Source: Spirabiliibacterium pneumoniae (GTDB taxonomy: Bacteria; Pseudomonadota; Gammaproteobacteria; Enterobacterales; Pasteurellaceae). Taken from it: a DNA stretch of 64,000 bases. The translations under genes and the position numbers were made by a program. The notes below the pieces were generated by a model. That model did no database searches. It saw only the letters and a list, made by a program, of their open reading frames with translations, and had not been told where the DNA came from. Positions 48,347 through 59,612 of the stretch are shown piece after piece; positions within the stretch are counted from its first letter, which is position 1, and every line of letters starts with the position of its first letter. The stretch is from the NCBI RefSeq assembly GCF_014884995.1, contig NZ_JABMII010000006.1:155367-219366 (forward strand). Direction: 5' to 3'.

Positions 48347-49429
48347 TTACAGTACGTTGCGACAGTTGAGATCGTCAAACGATTGTTCCAAACGTTTAGA
48401 CATTGACTCTTCCATTTTGCGCAACCATACGCGTGGGTCGTAGTATTTTTTATTTGGTGCATCTTCACCTGTTGGATTGCCCAATTGGCCTTGCAAATAC
48501 GCCTCGTTGGCTTTGTAGTACTGCAAGATACCGTTCCAAGAGGCCCATTGTGTGTCGGTATCGATGTTCATTTTCACCACACCATAGCCTACGGCTTCTT
48601 GAATTTCTTCATGAGTTGAACCCGAACCACCGTGGAACACATAAGAAACTGGTTTTTCATCGCTTAAGCCGTGTTTTTCACGGATGTAATCTTGACCTGC
48701 TTTCAAAATTTTCGGGGTCAATTTCACATTACCTGGTTTATACACGCCGTGTACGTTACCAAATGCGGCCGCAACAGTGAAACGTGGGCTGATTTTTGAC
48801 AGCTCAGTATAAACGTAGTCAATCTCTTCTGGTTTAGAGTACAAATCCATTGGATCGCGATCTGAGTTATCCACACCGTCTTCCTCACCACCAGTGATGC
48901 CCAGTTCAATTTCCAACGTCATGCCAATTTTAGACATACGCTCAAGATATTTTTTACAGATTGCCATATTTTCTTCTAACGGCTCTTCGGAAAGATCGAT
49001 CATGTGAGAAGAAAAGAGCGGTTTGCCTGTTTCCGCAAAGTGTTTTTCACCTGCATCAAGCATACCATCAATCCATGGTAGCAATTTTTTCGCACAGTGG
49101 TCAGTGTGCAAAATCACTGGCACGCCGTAGTGCTCCGCCATTTGGTGAACGTGTTTAGCGCCTGCAATCGCGCCTAACACGTCGGCACGTTGACCTTCTG
49201 GCAACTTAATGCCTTTGCCTGCATAGAACGCCGCGCCACCATTTGAGAATTGCACAATCACAGGCGCTTTTACACGTGCGGCCGTTTCTAGCACAGCATT
49301 GATAGAGTCAGAACCAACGCAGTTCACCGCTGGCAACGCAAAGTTGTTTTCTTTGGCCACTTTAAAGACTTTTTGTACATCATCACCTGTCAACACGCCA
49401 GGTTTTACGAAATCGAAAATTTTAGACAT
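48347..49429 (-). CDS. fbaA: Class II fructose-bisphosphate aldolase
   Basis: A 360-residue zinc aldolase of glycolysis. MSKIFDFVKPGVLTGDDVQK opens the protein; the zinc ligands are in VILHTDHCAKKLLPW, FGNVHGVYKPGNV and YVFHGGSGST, and VVKMNIDTDTQWA follows. I use ATG 49429, the second of two close ATGs, because its spacing to AGGA is better. It lies downstream of pgk on the same strand, the pgk-fbaA order of E. coli. Confidence 0.96.
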   Translation of the reverse strand: MSKIFDFVKPGVLTGDDVQKVFKVAKENNFALPAVNCVGSDSINAVLETAARVKAPVIVQFSNGGAAFYAGKGIKLPEGQRADVLGAIAGAKHVHQMAEHYGVPVILHTDHCAKKLLPWIDGMLDAGEKHFAETGKPLFSSHMIDLSEEPLEENMAICKKYLERMSKIGMTLEIELGITGGEEDGVDNSDRDPMDLYSKPEEIDYVYTELSKISPRFTVAAAFGNVHGVYKPGNVKLTPKILKAGQDYIREKHGLSDEKPVSYVFHGGSGSTHEEIQEAVGYGVVKMNIDTDTQWASWNGILQYYKANEAYLQGQLGNPTGEDAPNKKYYDPRVWLRKMEESMSKRLEQSFDDLNCRNVL

Positions 49430-49451
49430 AGTCATATCCTTCTAGAAAGGG

Positions 49452-49472
49452 AAGGCGAGTGTGTCTCGCCTT
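49452..49472 (-). other. Intercistronic hairpin, pgk-fbaA
   Basis: AAGGCGAG and CTCGCCTT form an 8-base stem with a 5-base loop and no U-tract. It may stabilise or process the pgk-fbaA message rather than terminate it. Confidence 0.45.
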
Positions 49473-49487
49473 GTATTATTAAGCTAG

Positions 49488-50648
49488 TTATTTGGCGCGT
49501 TCTTCTAAAATCGCAACGGCAGGTAATACTTTACCTTCCACAAATTCTAAGAAGGCACCACCACCGGTTGAAATATAAGAAATTTTATCGCCGATGCCGA
49601 AGAGATCAATTGCTGCTAAGGTGTCCCCACCCCCAGCGATAGAAAACGCATCACTTTCCGCAATGGCACGGGCAACAATTTCAGTTCCTTTGCGGAAATT
49701 CGGGAACTCAAAGACGCCCACAGGGCCATTCCATAAAATGGTTTTGGCGCCACGGATGATTTCAGCCAATTTTTCTGCTGACTTGTCACCCAAATCCATA
49801 ATTTCTTCATCATCTTGCACGTCAGTTGCAGGTTTCACGGTTGCTGGTGCGGTTTCAGAAAATTCTTTACCCACGCGCACATCGGTTGGCATTGGAATAT
49901 CAGATTCACCCAACAAGCGTTTTGCTTCAGGGATCAAATCAGGCTCATGCAATGATTTACCCACATTCAAGCCTTGTGCCGCCACAAAGGTATTAGAGAT
50001 GCCACCACCGACGATCAATTGGTCAGCGATTTTTGCCAAAGAATCCAACACGGTTAATTTAGTTGACACTTTTGAACCGCCAACAATAGCCACCATTGGG
50101 CGTGCAGGGTTTTTCAGTGCTTTGCCCAAGGCATCTAATTCATTCGCCAGTAGAGGGCCTGCGCAGGCAATCGGCGCAAATTTAGCTACACCGTGGGTTG
50201 AGGCTTGTGCGCGGTGTGCGGTGCCGAACGCGTCCATCACAAACACATCGCACAGTGCGGCATATTGTTTGGCTAAATCATCCGCATCTTTTTTCTCACC
50301 CTTGTTAAAACGCACGTTTTCTAACACAACCAGTTCGTTAGGTTTCACATCAACGCCGTTTAAATAGTCTTTTTCTAAGCGCACTGGCACATCCAACACC
50401 TTATTCAGATAATCCACCACAGGTTGTAAAGAGAACTCAGCATTGTATTCCCCTTCCGTTGGGCGGCCGAAGTGGGAGGTCACCATCACGCTTGCGCCTT
50501 GTTCTAACGCGCGTTTAATGGTTGGGATAGATGCTTTAATACGCGCATCGGATGTCACTTTGCCATCTTTGACAGGCACGTTTAAATCTGAACGAATCAA
50601 CACACGTTTGCCACTCAGATCTAAATCGGTCATTTTAATTACTGACAT
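49488..50648 (-). CDS. pgk: Phosphoglycerate kinase
   Basis: A 386-residue glycolytic kinase making ATP from 1,3-bisphosphoglycerate. [17 protein letters not shown] at the N-terminus, [39 protein letters not shown] and [13 protein letters not shown] are all conserved. Length is close to E. coli (387). It has a good promoter upstream and is followed by fbaA after 58 bases and a hairpin. Confidence 0.97.
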   Translation of the reverse strand: MSVIKMTDLDLSGKRVLIRSDLNVPVKDGKVTSDARIKASIPTIKRALEQGASVMVTSHFGRPTEGEYNAEFSLQPVVDYLNKVLDVPVRLEKDYLNGVDVKPNELVVLENVRFNKGEKKDADDLAKQYAALCDVFVMDAFGTAHRAQASTHGVAKFAPIACAGPLLANELDALGKALKNPARPMVAIVGGSKVSTKLTVLDSLAKIADQLIVGGGISNTFVAAQGLNVGKSLHEPDLIPEAKRLLGESDIPMPTDVRVGKEFSETAPATVKPATDVQDDEEIMDLGDKSAEKLAEIIRGAKTILWNGPVGVFEFPNFRKGTEIVARAIAESDAFSIAGGGDTLAAIDLFGIGDKISYISTGGGAFLEFVEGKVLPAVAILEERAK

Positions 50649-50691
50649 AATAAGTCCTCTTTTGGTTAAAAATAAAAATCAATACTGCTAA

Positions 50692-50719
50692 ATTATAACA
50701 ACTTCATCTTTCATCTCAA
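50692..50719 (-). promoter_or_regulatory. pgk promoter
   Basis: On the reverse strand TTGAGA (50719-50714), a 16-base spacer and a perfect -10 TATAAT (50697-50692), 44 bases before the pgk start codon. Confidence 0.6.
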
Positions 50720-50793
50720 TGTAAAATGCGCACAACAGGCCATTATTTTAAACAATTAAATAATTCCTTGATTAACGTCAAAACCGCACTTTA

Positions 50794-51882
<1,089 letters not shown>

Positions 51883-52896
51883 TTAACGGAAATACCAGCG
51901 CGACATCACCACGCCCGCATTCACCGCCGCATTCAGTCCTTTCGTCAACGGGTTATCAAATGACAGTACCACGGTCTCGTCCACCGCGCACGCTAACGCT
52001 TCACTGTTGTCTGTTAACACGAGTGCGAGCTTGTCTGCAAACCGCACTTTGTTAAGGGCACTGGCCTGTTTGTCTTGGGTTATCGCTATAACCTGATAGC
52101 CAGCACGTTGCAATCTGGCAATGCTCGCCGCAAGCGAAAGGCTGTCTACCACGCTAACGTGTTCTAGTGCCCCTTCTGCCACCCTCGCAGCGAGGGGGCT
52201 AGCCAGCGTGTTCGCATCTTCGCTAATCACCGCACCTGCGCCATAAAAGGCCGCCGCGCGCAAAATCGCACCCAATGTGTGCGCATTTTGTACATTATCT
52301 AACACCAGCACACAGTCTTGCCGTTTCGCCTGCGCAAGATAACGCTCCAATGCCATAGGCGGCGTTTTTTTCACTAATAAACACATTCCACCGTGATGTT
52401 CACTGCCGCTGACGAGTGCCAACTCATTGCTGCTGACGATATGATAGACCTTTTTTTGGCTGGCAAGAAAGCTCAGCTGCTCGCCAAGTTTGTGGCTCAT
52501 TTCCACCGTTGCCCACAGCCGCACAATGCTTTCAGGGCGCTGTTTAAAACGAGCAAGGCAGGCTTCAACGCCATAGATTTTCATCTCTTCATCACGATTT
52601 TTGCGGATTTTTTCAGGCGCCCGTGGCGACAGGGGGCCGGTTTTTTTTACACCCACGTCACCTTTGATAGTCACTTTCACCTCACCACGAGCATTACGCC
52701 CCGCTTTTTGTGCCGCCATTTCGCTTTGCGCCCAGACAAAACCTTCTGGCTCACGCGCAGGTTTCGCTTTGCTCACGCCACGGCGCGGCTTGTCGTCTTG
52801 CTTATGCTCAAAACGGGGAGATTTTTTATCTGAAAAACGCTGTTTGCTTTTCGTTTGCTGGAATACAGGTTTGCCTTTATTAACTTGCTCGCTCAT
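51883..52896 (-). CDS. yfiF: SpoU-type RNA methyltransferase (YfiF-like)
   Basis: A 337-residue protein with a basic, disordered N-terminal half (Lys- and Arg-rich up to about residue 95), a substrate-binding domain and a C-terminal SpoU knot. Motif 1 is VLDNVQNAHTLGAILRAAAF, motif 2 is LALVLTDNSEALA and motif 3 is LNAAVNAGVVMSRWYF. Layout and length match E. coli YfiF (345), whose RNA target is uncertain. It is divergent from pssA. Confidence 0.87.
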   Translation of the reverse strand: MSEQVNKGKPVFQQTKSKQRFSDKKSPRFEHKQDDKPRRGVSKAKPAREPEGFVWAQSEMAAQKAGRNARGEVKVTIKGDVGVKKTGPLSPRAPEKIRKNRDEEMKIYGVEACLARFKQRPESIVRLWATVEMSHKLGEQLSFLASQKKVYHIVSSNELALVSGSEHHGGMCLLVKKTPPMALERYLAQAKRQDCVLVLDNVQNAHTLGAILRAAAFYGAGAVISEDANTLASPLAARVAEGALEHVSVVDSLSLAASIARLQRAGYQVIAITQDKQASALNKVRFADKLALVLTDNSEALACAVDETVVLSFDNPLTKGLNAAVNAGVVMSRWYFR

Positions 52897-53033
52897 GGTG
52901 TCTTGTCTTGCTGGGATAGTAAAGTTTCAGTATAACAAATTTTTAGCACAAAGTGCGGTTTTTGATTTTTCTGTTAAATTACACCATTTCAGAGTAAACT
53001 AACCGTTTATGAATATGGCTTTATTCAGATATT

Positions 53034-54401
53034 ATGCAAAATACTAACTATTATCATGCAATTGAACAGCTTAATCGTTTAGCGTTTTTGCCACAAAAAG
53101 CCAGTGATGTGGCGTTTATTGATTCACCAGCAGCGTTTAAACAAACACTGTTGGATTTGATCGGATCTGCGCGTCATCGTATTATCATGACCGCACTTTA
53201 TTGGCAAAACGATAATGCTGGTCAAGAAATTCTCGACGCACTTTATCGCGCCAAAAAAGCCCACCCTGAGATGGACGTTTGTGTGCTAGTGGATCTCCAC
53301 CGCGCGCAACGTGGGCGCCTCGGTGAGGAAGAGAGCCAAACCAACGCCCAGTGGTATGAACAACAACGCCTTGCGCACAACCTGCCAGCAGAGCAAGAAA
53401 TCTGCTTTTGGGGTATACCGATCAATACCCGTGAGCTGTTTGGCGTACTGCACTTAAAAGGCTTTGTGTTTGACGACACGGTACTTTACAGCGGCGCGAG
53501 CATTAATGATGTCTATCTGCATCAGCATGAGCGCTACCGCTATGACCGTTATCAAAAAATCACCAATGCACCACTAGCCAATGCTATGGTCAATTTTGTG
53601 CAGCATGTGGTGCTTAACGACACAGTGGTCAAACGCCTTGATCATGGTGAAAATCTTGACCGCACTTTGCGCCCGCAAGTGCGTCAGTACCGTAAAACAC
53701 TCGCCAGTGAAGGACAATACATTGTCCCAAATGGGCAAGCTCTAAGCGAAACACAGCTGCAAATCGCACCGATTTTTGGCTTAGGCAACCATAATTTACT
53801 CAATACAACTATTGAAAATTTATTCAATGTAGTACAGCAAAAACTGATAATCTGTACACCATACTTTAATTTACCTCGCTATTTGCAACATCAAATCAAA
53901 CAATTGATTAATGATGGAAAACAAGTGGAAATTATTGTCGGTGACAAAACTGCGAGTGATTTTTATACTCCCCCTGATGCGCCATTTCACATGGCATCCG
54001 CATTACCTTATTTATACGAAATGAATTTATGCAATTTTTGTAAAAAGTTCCAAACAGAAATTACTGAAAAACTGCTCACGATACGGATTTGGCAACATAA
54101 TGAAAATTCTTATCATTTAAAAGGTGTTTGGGTAGATAATGATTATATCTTATTGACAGGGAACAATCTAAATCCTCGTGCATGGCGTTTAGATGCCGAA
54201 AATGGGTTGCTGATCCATGATCCTGAGCATGAATTACTTACCGATACGAATAGAGAACTTGAAATTATTCGCTCACATACATCCATTTTGCACAACTATC
54301 AATTTCTCGATAGACTGGAGGATTATCCTGCACAAGTTAAACGTTTATTGACACGCTTTAAACGGATAAAAGCAGATACTATTGTCAAAATGATACTATA
54401 A
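53034..54401 (+). CDS. pssA: CDP-diacylglycerol-serine O-phosphatidyltransferase
   Basis: A 455-residue phospholipase-D-fold enzyme making phosphatidylserine. Two HKD motifs are present: VLHLKGFVFDDTVLYSGASI in the first half and YHLKGVWVDNDYILLTGNNL in the second. Length matches E. coli PssA (451). The 3' part from about 53780 is clearly richer in A and T than the 5' part, yet the frame is intact. It is followed by a strong terminator. Confidence 0.95.
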   Translation: MQNTNYYHAIEQLNRLAFLPQKASDVAFIDSPAAFKQTLLDLIGSARHRIIMTALYWQNDNAGQEILDALYRAKKAHPEMDVCVLVDLHRAQRGRLGEEESQTNAQWYEQQRLAHNLPAEQEICFWGIPINTRELFGVLHLKGFVFDDTVLYSGASINDVYLHQHERYRYDRYQKITNAPLANAMVNFVQHVVLNDTVVKRLDHGENLDRTLRPQVRQYRKTLASEGQYIVPNGQALSETQLQIAPIFGLGNHNLLNTTIENLFNVVQQKLIICTPYFNLPRYLQHQIKQLINDGKQVEIIVGDKTASDFYTPPDAPFHMASALPYLYEMNLCNFCKKFQTEITEKLLTIRIWQHNENSYHLKGVWVDNDYILLTGNNLNPRAWRLDAENGLLIHDPEHELLTDTNRELEIIRSHTSILHNYQFLDRLEDYPAQVKRLLTRFKRIKADTIVKMIL

Positions 54402-54426
54402 AAAACGGCGCAACTTGCGCCGTTTT
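54402..54426 (+). terminator. pssA terminator
   Basis: AAAACGGCGCA and TGCGCCGTTTT form an 11-base stem with a 3-base loop right after the pssA stop; the A- and T-runs allow termination both ways, also serving accC. Confidence 0.85.
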
Positions 54427-54442
54427 CAACGTAAAAGTGCGG

Positions 54443-55783
54443 TTATAGCCCGAGTTTTTTCTCCAAATAATGGATATTGCTGCCGCCACGATTGAAAGAC
54501 TCGTCCTCCATAATCATTTCATGCAATGGAATATTGGTCTTTAATCCTTCAATAATCACTTCAGATAGCGCATTACGCATACGCGTAATCGCTTCTTCAC
54601 GGGTTTCGCCGTAGCTAATTAACTTGGCGATCATAGAATCGTAGTGCGGTGGCACTGTGTAGCCATCGTAGATGTGCGAATCCCAACGGATACCAAAGCC
54701 GCCTGGAGTATGCAAGCGGGTGACTTTGCCAGGCGACGGCAAGAAGTTGCGTGGATCTTCCGCATTAATGCGGCATTCGATAGCATGCCCACGCACTTTG
54801 ATGTCATCTTGCTTGAACGACAACGGCATGCCTGAGGCAATGCGCAACTGCTCTTTTACCAAATCAACCCCTGTGATCATCTCAGTTACTGGGTGCTCCA
54901 CTTGGATACGGGTGTTCATTTCAATGAAATAGAATTCGCCGTTTTCATACAAAAATTCAAATGTGCCCGCTCCGCGGTAACCGATTTCTACACACGCATT
55001 GGCACAACGTTGTCCAATATCCTTGCGCAATTGGGCATCAATGCCAGGTGCTGGTGCTTCTTCTACCACTTTTTGGTGGCGACGCTGCATTGAACAATCC
55101 CGCTCAGCGAGATACACCGCATGTCCATGGGTGTCGGCCAGCACTTGTATTTCCACATGGCGTGGGTTCTCAAGGTATTTTTCCATGTAGACAACATCGT
55201 TATTAAACGCTGCTTTCGCCTCAGATTTAGTCATAGCAATGGCTTGTTCTAGTTCTTCAGGGCCACGTACCACGCGCATACCGCGGCCACCGCCACCGCC
55301 TGAGGCTTTGATGATAACGGGATAACCAATTTTTTCTGCCATCGCAAGATTTTTCTTAATATCACCACCCAATGGGCCATCTGAACCAGGCACACATGGC
55401 ACGCCCGCGGCTTTCATCGCATTAATGGCAGAGACTTTATCACCCATTAAACGAATCACATCCGCAGTTGGCCCGATGAAAATAAAGCCTGAGCGTTCAA
55501 CTTGTTCTGCAAAATCAGCATTTTCTGACAAAAAGCCATAGCCTGGGTGAATAGCATCAGCACCAGTCACTTCAGCAGCAGCAATCAATGCTGGAATGTT
55601 GAGATAGCTTTTACTAGATGGTGCTGGCCCAATACAAATGCTCTCATCGGCGAGCAAAACATGTTTTAAATCTCTATCTGCGGTAGAATGCACTGCAACG
55701 GTTTTAATGCCCAGCTCTTTACAAGCTCGCAAAATGCGCAACGCAATTTCACCACGGTTAGCGATCACAACTTTTTTTAACAT
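54443..55783 (-). CDS. accC: Biotin carboxylase subunit of acetyl-CoA carboxylase
   Basis: A 446-residue ATP-grasp enzyme that carboxylates biotin on AccB, the first step of fatty acid synthesis. [20 protein letters not shown] at the N-terminus, [14 protein letters not shown] (ATP loop), [20 protein letters not shown] and [16 protein letters not shown] are diagnostic. It is the second gene of accB-accC, separated from accB by 56 bases that contain a paired uptake signal. Confidence 0.97.
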   Translation of the reverse strand: MLKKVVIANRGEIALRILRACKELGIKTVAVHSTADRDLKHVLLADESICIGPAPSSKSYLNIPALIAAAEVTGADAIHPGYGFLSENADFAEQVERSGFIFIGPTADVIRLMGDKVSAINAMKAAGVPCVPGSDGPLGGDIKKNLAMAEKIGYPVIIKASGGGGGRGMRVVRGPEELEQAIAMTKSEAKAAFNNDVVYMEKYLENPRHVEIQVLADTHGHAVYLAERDCSMQRRHQKVVEEAPAPGIDAQLRKDIGQRCANACVEIGYRGAGTFEFLYENGEFYFIEMNTRIQVEHPVTEMITGVDLVKEQLRIASGMPLSFKQDDIKVRGHAIECRINAEDPRNFLPSPGKVTRLHTPGGFGIRWDSHIYDGYTVPPHYDSMIAKLISYGETREEAITRMRNALSEVIIEGLKTNIPLHEMIMEDESFNRGGSNIHYLEKKLGL

Positions 55784-55804
55784 ACACTCAATCCAAGATA
55801 GTCA

Positions 55805-55833
55805 AACCGCACTTTTAAACAAAAAGTGCGGTT
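55805..55833 (-). other. Paired uptake-signal hairpin inside accB-accC
   Basis: AACCGCACTTTT and AAAAGTGCGGTT flank a short loop, in the gap between accB and accC. On the reverse strand the hairpin is followed by TTTGAC, a short U-tract, so partial termination is possible. Confidence 0.5.
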
Positions 55834-55839
55834 GGATAA

Positions 55840-56295
55840 TTATTCAATAATGATCAGTGCTTGATCAAATTCAACCGCGTCGCCATCATCAACCAAAATC
55901 GCTTTCACAACACCTGCTTTATCGGATTCAATCCGATTCATCATTTTCATTGCTTCCACAATGCACAATGGATCACCTACTTTCACTTGGCTGCCCACTT
56001 CAATAAATGGCGAAGCTTCAGGGCTTGGTGAGCGGTAGAATGTACCCACCATTGGGCTGCGAACTTCATGTCCTGAAGGCGTTGCAGGTAGCGCTGGTGC
56101 TGAGCTTTCGCTGGCAACTGGCGAGGCTGGCGCAGCTTGCATAGGAGCAGCTTGTGGGAGGGTATATTGCACCGCTTGTGGCGCACTACTGCCACGGCTG
56201 ATGCGCACAGACTCTTCCCCTTCGGAAATTTCAATTTCCATAATGCCCGACTCTTCAACTAACTCGATTAACTTTTTAATTTTACGAATATCCAT
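55840..56295 (-). CDS. accB: Biotin carboxyl carrier protein
   Basis: A 151-residue protein with an N-terminal [17 protein letters not shown] helix region, an Ala- and Pro-rich linker (about 35-75), and a C-terminal biotinyl domain. The biotinylated Lys is in [15 protein letters not shown]. It carries biotin between AccC and the AccAD transferase. It precedes accC in the usual order. Confidence 0.96.
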   Translation of the reverse strand: MDIRKIKKLIELVEESGIMEIEISEGEESVRISRGSSAPQAVQYTLPQAAPMQAAPASPVASESSAPALPATPSGHEVRSPMVGTFYRSPSPEASPFIEVGSQVKVGDPLCIVEAMKMMNRIESDKAGVVKAILVDDGDAVEFDQALIIIE

Positions 56296-56441
56296 TACGT
56301 TCGCTCACTTTTTGTTTATCAATTTCAAGCCAAAATAATTTCAGCCTTTAAAAATAACACTACGGTAATTTTGGCTAGACTACCCTAATTTCGGGAAAAT
56401 TGCGATAAATTTCGTTGAAATTAGCCAAGATGGCGCACAAT

Positions 56442-56882
56442 TTACCCTTTTTGCTGCAAATAATCAACGGCAAAACGCAGCGCATAATGATAACCCCGCG
56501 CACCCAAGCCACAAATCACACCGACAGCTTTATCACTCAAATAGGAATGATGACGAAACGGCTCGCGCGCGTGCACGTTGGACAAATGTACCTCCACAAA
56601 TGGAATTGCCACGCTTAACAGCGCATCGCGCAGCGCCACGCTGGTGTGGGTGAAGGCTGCAGGATTGATGATGATGAAATCCACTTTTTGAAAACTTTGG
56701 TGAATTTTATCAATGAGTTCCACTTCGCTATTCGTTTGAAAGCACGCCAACGTCACGCCTAATGTTTGCGCCTCTTGCGCCATATTTTGCTCAATTTGTG
56801 CCAGTGTCAAGCGCCCGTAATGCTCAGGCTCTCGCTTGCCGAGCATATTCAAATTAGGGCCATTGAGTAATAAAATGTTCAT
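56442..56882 (-). CDS. aroQ: 3-dehydroquinate dehydratase, type II
   Basis: A 146-residue enzyme of the shikimate pathway. [20 protein letters not shown] with the catalytic Arg and Tyr, [32 protein letters not shown] and [20 protein letters not shown] are conserved. It forms dodecamers in the family. It is often next to accB-accC, as here, but 146 bases separate it from accB. Confidence 0.95.
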   Translation of the reverse strand: MNILLLNGPNLNMLGKREPEHYGRLTLAQIEQNMAQEAQTLGVTLACFQTNSEVELIDKIHQSFQKVDFIIINPAAFTHTSVALRDALLSVAIPFVEVHLSNVHAREPFRHHSYLSDKAVGVICGLGARGYHYALRFAVDYLQQKG

Positions 56883-56979
56883 GCCGTGTCCTTTTTAAAT
56901 TTATGCCATTATACGCAAGTTTTATCAAATAACCGCACTTTTCTCATCATTTTCCACGAATTTTGTGACAAACTCGACA

Positions 56980-57963
56980 TTAAAGTGCGGTGATAAATTC
57001 GCTTTCAAGCCCTGCGATGGGTAATGATGAACCTTTCCATGGGCGCACAAGCTGAGTTTGCATGAGATCTAAGGTGTCCAGCCCTGGCGTGGTCTTTGGC
57101 GTATATTGCGCCGCGATGCGTGCGAGTTGTGTCAGCCCAAAACTGGATTCAATCGAAGAGCTGATCACCGCCAGCATACCCTGTGCGTGGGCTTGCTCAA
57201 CCAACTCAACACAACGCTCAAGGCTGCCAATCAGCGTCGGTTTAATCACGATGGCTCGCACCCATTCATTTTTTTGCACGTCAGAGTGCGGTTCGCGTAC
57301 GCTTTCATCCCACGCTAACGCAATGCCCGTTTCACGCGCAAATTCAAGGCTCAACTGCGGTGTTTTGCACGGCTCTTCGATAAATTGAATACGTGCGCGG
57401 TGCTCAGGTTTGACGTATTTAGCAAACTGGCGCGCTTTTTCCAATGTCCATACACGATTAGCGTCAAGACGCAACTGCAAGTCAGGGATGGCTTCTAAAA
57501 ACATATCGGCAATCAGCCCGTCACGATTCGCTTCATAAAGCCCGACTTTGATTTTAGCGACTTTTTCACCTTCAATTTTATCCAATTTGGCATAAAGCTC
57601 ATCAGGATCGCCATAACACAACGGCGCACTGTGGGTGTTCATCGCCTCACCTAGCTTTCCGCTAAGCTCCGCCATCGCACAACTTAGTCCAAACGCCACC
57701 GACGGATAAAGCCCTGTGAGCGACATTTTTTCGCATGGGCAACGCAGCGCCGACCAATCTTCAAGCCATGCACGCGCCTGCACCAAAGCCTGCTCGAGCG
57801 TTTCCGCGCTGTATTCTGGCAAGGGTGCAATCTCACCCCAGCCTTCATGCTCACCGCACTTTACGTGAACCAGCAAGCCCTCACGCTGTTTTAAAAATCG
57901 GTTACGCAGCACCACCTGTGAATCCATTGGAATGGTGTAGTGATAAAGTTGATATGATCGCAT
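56980..57963 (-). CDS. menC: o-Succinylbenzoate synthase
   Basis: A 327-residue enolase-superfamily enzyme that dehydrates SHCHC in menaquinone synthesis. The catalytic [21 protein letters not shown] and [11 protein letters not shown] blocks carry the two Lys and the metal ligands. ATG at 57963 is preceded by AGGAATGATT; the 7-codon extension is rejected. It is the last gene of menF-menD-menH-menB-menC, separated from menB by a paired uptake signal. Confidence 0.94.
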   Translation of the reverse strand: MRSYQLYHYTIPMDSQVVLRNRFLKQREGLLVHVKCGEHEGWGEIAPLPEYSAETLEQALVQARAWLEDWSALRCPCEKMSLTGLYPSVAFGLSCAMAELSGKLGEAMNTHSAPLCYGDPDELYAKLDKIEGEKVAKIKVGLYEANRDGLIADMFLEAIPDLQLRLDANRVWTLEKARQFAKYVKPEHRARIQFIEEPCKTPQLSLEFARETGIALAWDESVREPHSDVQKNEWVRAIVIKPTLIGSLERCVELVEQAHAQGMLAVISSSIESSFGLTQLARIAAQYTPKTTPGLDTLDLMQTQLVRPWKGSSLPIAGLESEFITAL

Positions 57964-57982
57964 AATCATTCCTTTTGCAGTC

Positions 57983-58004
57983 AAAGTGCGGTCAACCGCA
58001 CTTT
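57983..58004 (-). other. Paired uptake-signal hairpin between menB and menC
   Basis: AAAGTGCGGT and ACCGCACTTT flank CA, forming a tight hairpin in the 44-base menB-menC gap. No U-tract follows on the reverse strand, so it is more likely a processing or pausing hairpin than a full terminator. Confidence 0.5.
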
Positions 58005-58007
58005 ATC

Positions 58008-58865
58008 TTACGGGTTACGTTTAAATTTGCTGAAATCGGGTTCGCGTTTTTGATTGAAGGCGTTGCGCCCTTCTTGGCCTTCTTCGGTCATGTAGAAGAG
58101 CATGGTGGCATTGCCAGCCAGTTCTTGTAAGCCTGCTTGCCCGTCGCAATCGGCATTCAATGCGGCTTTCAAGCAACGCAGGGCGATTGGACTGTTTTGC
58201 AGCATTTCGCGACACCAGCGCACGGTTTCACGTTCAAGTTCAGCATACGGCACTACGGTGTTGACCAAGCCCATATCAAGCGCTTCTTGCGCGCTGTATT
58301 GGCGGCATAAAAACCAAATTTCGCGCGCCTTTTTCTGCCCTACGATGCGTGCCATATAGCTTGCACCCCAGCCGCCGTCGAACGAGCCGACTTTTGGCCC
58401 CGTTTGCCCAAACACGGCATTATCGGCCGCTATGGTTAAATCACACATCATGTGCAGCACGTGACCACCGCCAATGGCAAAGCCCGCTACCATCGCCACC
58501 ACCGGTTTTGGGCAGGTGCGAATATCGCGCTGAAAATCCAATACGTTGAGATGATGCACGCCACTTTCATCTTTATAGCCGCCATAATCGCCGCGCACTT
58601 TTTGATCGCCGCCAGCGCAAAAGGCTTTTTCACCTTGACCAGTGAGCACAATAACGCCGATCTTTTCATCAAAACGGGCATCAGAGAAGGCGTGGATCAT
58701 CTCTTTCACCGTTTGTGGGCGAAAGGCGTTGCGCACTTGTGGGCGGTTGATGGTGATTTTCGCAATGCCGTCGGGGGATTTGTGATACAAAATATCGCTG
58801 TAATCACGGCTGCAATCGACCCACTCAACAGGGGCATATAATATTTCTTCGCTTGGGTATAACAT
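58008..58865 (-). CDS. menB: 1,4-dihydroxy-2-naphthoyl-CoA synthase
   Basis: A 285-residue crotonase-fold enzyme that closes the naphthoquinone ring from OSB-Co[61 protein letters not shown] and [19 protein letters not shown] are diagnostic MenB blocks. ATG at 58865 follows AAGGATAATCC. The gene is 9 bases after menH. Confidence 0.96.
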   Translation of the reverse strand: MLYPSEEILYAPVEWVDCSRDYSDILYHKSPDGIAKITINRPQVRNAFRPQTVKEMIHAFSDARFDEKIGVIVLTGQGEKAFCAGGDQKVRGDYGGYKDESGVHHLNVLDFQRDIRTCPKPVVAMVAGFAIGGGHVLHMMCDLTIAADNAVFGQTGPKVGSFDGGWGASYMARIVGQKKAREIWFLCRQYSAQEALDMGLVNTVVPYAELERETVRWCREMLQNSPIALRCLKAALNADCDGQAGLQELAGNATMLFYMTEEGQEGRNAFNQKREPDFSKFKRNP

Positions 58866-58874
58866 GGATTATCC

Positions 58875-59612
58875 TTATAACAATGATTTAAAAAGTGCGG
58901 TCAACACTGCCGCATAGGCTTTGGGATTTTCACGGTGCGCATTATGCCCAGCGTGGGCGATGGTGTGTGTGATGAGTGCGTGCTCTTGCGCCATTTGGCA
59001 GAACTTTTGATCCTGCTCGCCACACACATAATGCACCGAAAAAGGGCTATTTTTCACCGAATCGATAAAACACGGCTGTTTTGCAAGGCTGGTGGCAAGC
59101 AGCATTTGGCTGATGGCCATAGGATCGTTGCCTGCACGCGCTTCCAGCAATGCGTTGCGCGCGCTAGGGGAAAGTGAAGCAAACACCTCTTGTTGATACC
59201 ATACGCTTAATGTTTGATCAATGGGATGATGGGCAAAGTGTTCTGCCCATAGGGTATCATGCTCCCAACGTAATTGACGAGCGGTCGGGTCATTTAAACC
59301 AAGATTGCCCCCCTCAAGTATTAGCAAGTGCGGTTGCCGCCCTTTCGGCAAAAACGCATAGCTATAATACAGTGCAATGCGTGCGCCCAAAGAATACCCC
59401 ACCAAAATCAGCGGGCGTTTGCGATAACTCTCCAGTTCGCCATCAAGCCAACACGCCACATCAAAAAAACTCTCCACGCTCACATCACGATTTTCACCAT
59501 GCAAAGGCAAATCAAGGCTTAAGGTATCAATGGCAAGTTGTTTTTCAACCGCCTGCCAGTCCTGTTTGTCGCCTAGCAGGCCGTGTAAAAATACTGCAAT
59601 GGGCTTAGCCAC
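58875..59612 (-). CDS. menH: SHCHC synthase (MenH)
   Basis: A 245-residue alpha/beta hydrolase that eliminates pyruvate from SEPHCHC in menaquinone synthesis. FLHGLLGDKQDWQ holds the oxyanion region, the nucleophile Ser is in LVGYSLGARIALYYSY, and the acid-base His is in HAGHNAHRENP near the C-terminus. GTG at 59612 is the start and overlaps menD by 8 bases, which suggests translational coupling. Confidence 0.92.
   Translation of the reverse strand: MAKPIAVFLHGLLGDKQDWQAVEKQLAIDTLSLDLPLHGENRDVSVESFFDVACWLDGELESYRKRPLILVGYSLGARIALYYSYAFLPKGRQPHLLILEGGNLGLNDPTARQLRWEHDTLWAEHFAHHPIDQTLSVWYQQEVFASLSPSARNALLEARAGNDPMAISQMLLATSLAKQPCFIDSVKNSPFSVHYVCGEQDQKFCQMAQEHALITHTIAHAGHNAHRENPKAYAAVLTALFKSLL

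Noticed and set aside
49594..50367. 257-codon forward frame opposite pgk
   Set aside because: It is antisense to a clear, highly biased pgk gene; long antisense frames are expected from its codon use.
56960..56980. CRP-like TGTGA-CAAACT-CGACA between aroQ and menC
   Set aside because: Only one half-site is good (right half 3 of 5), and no promoter is near.
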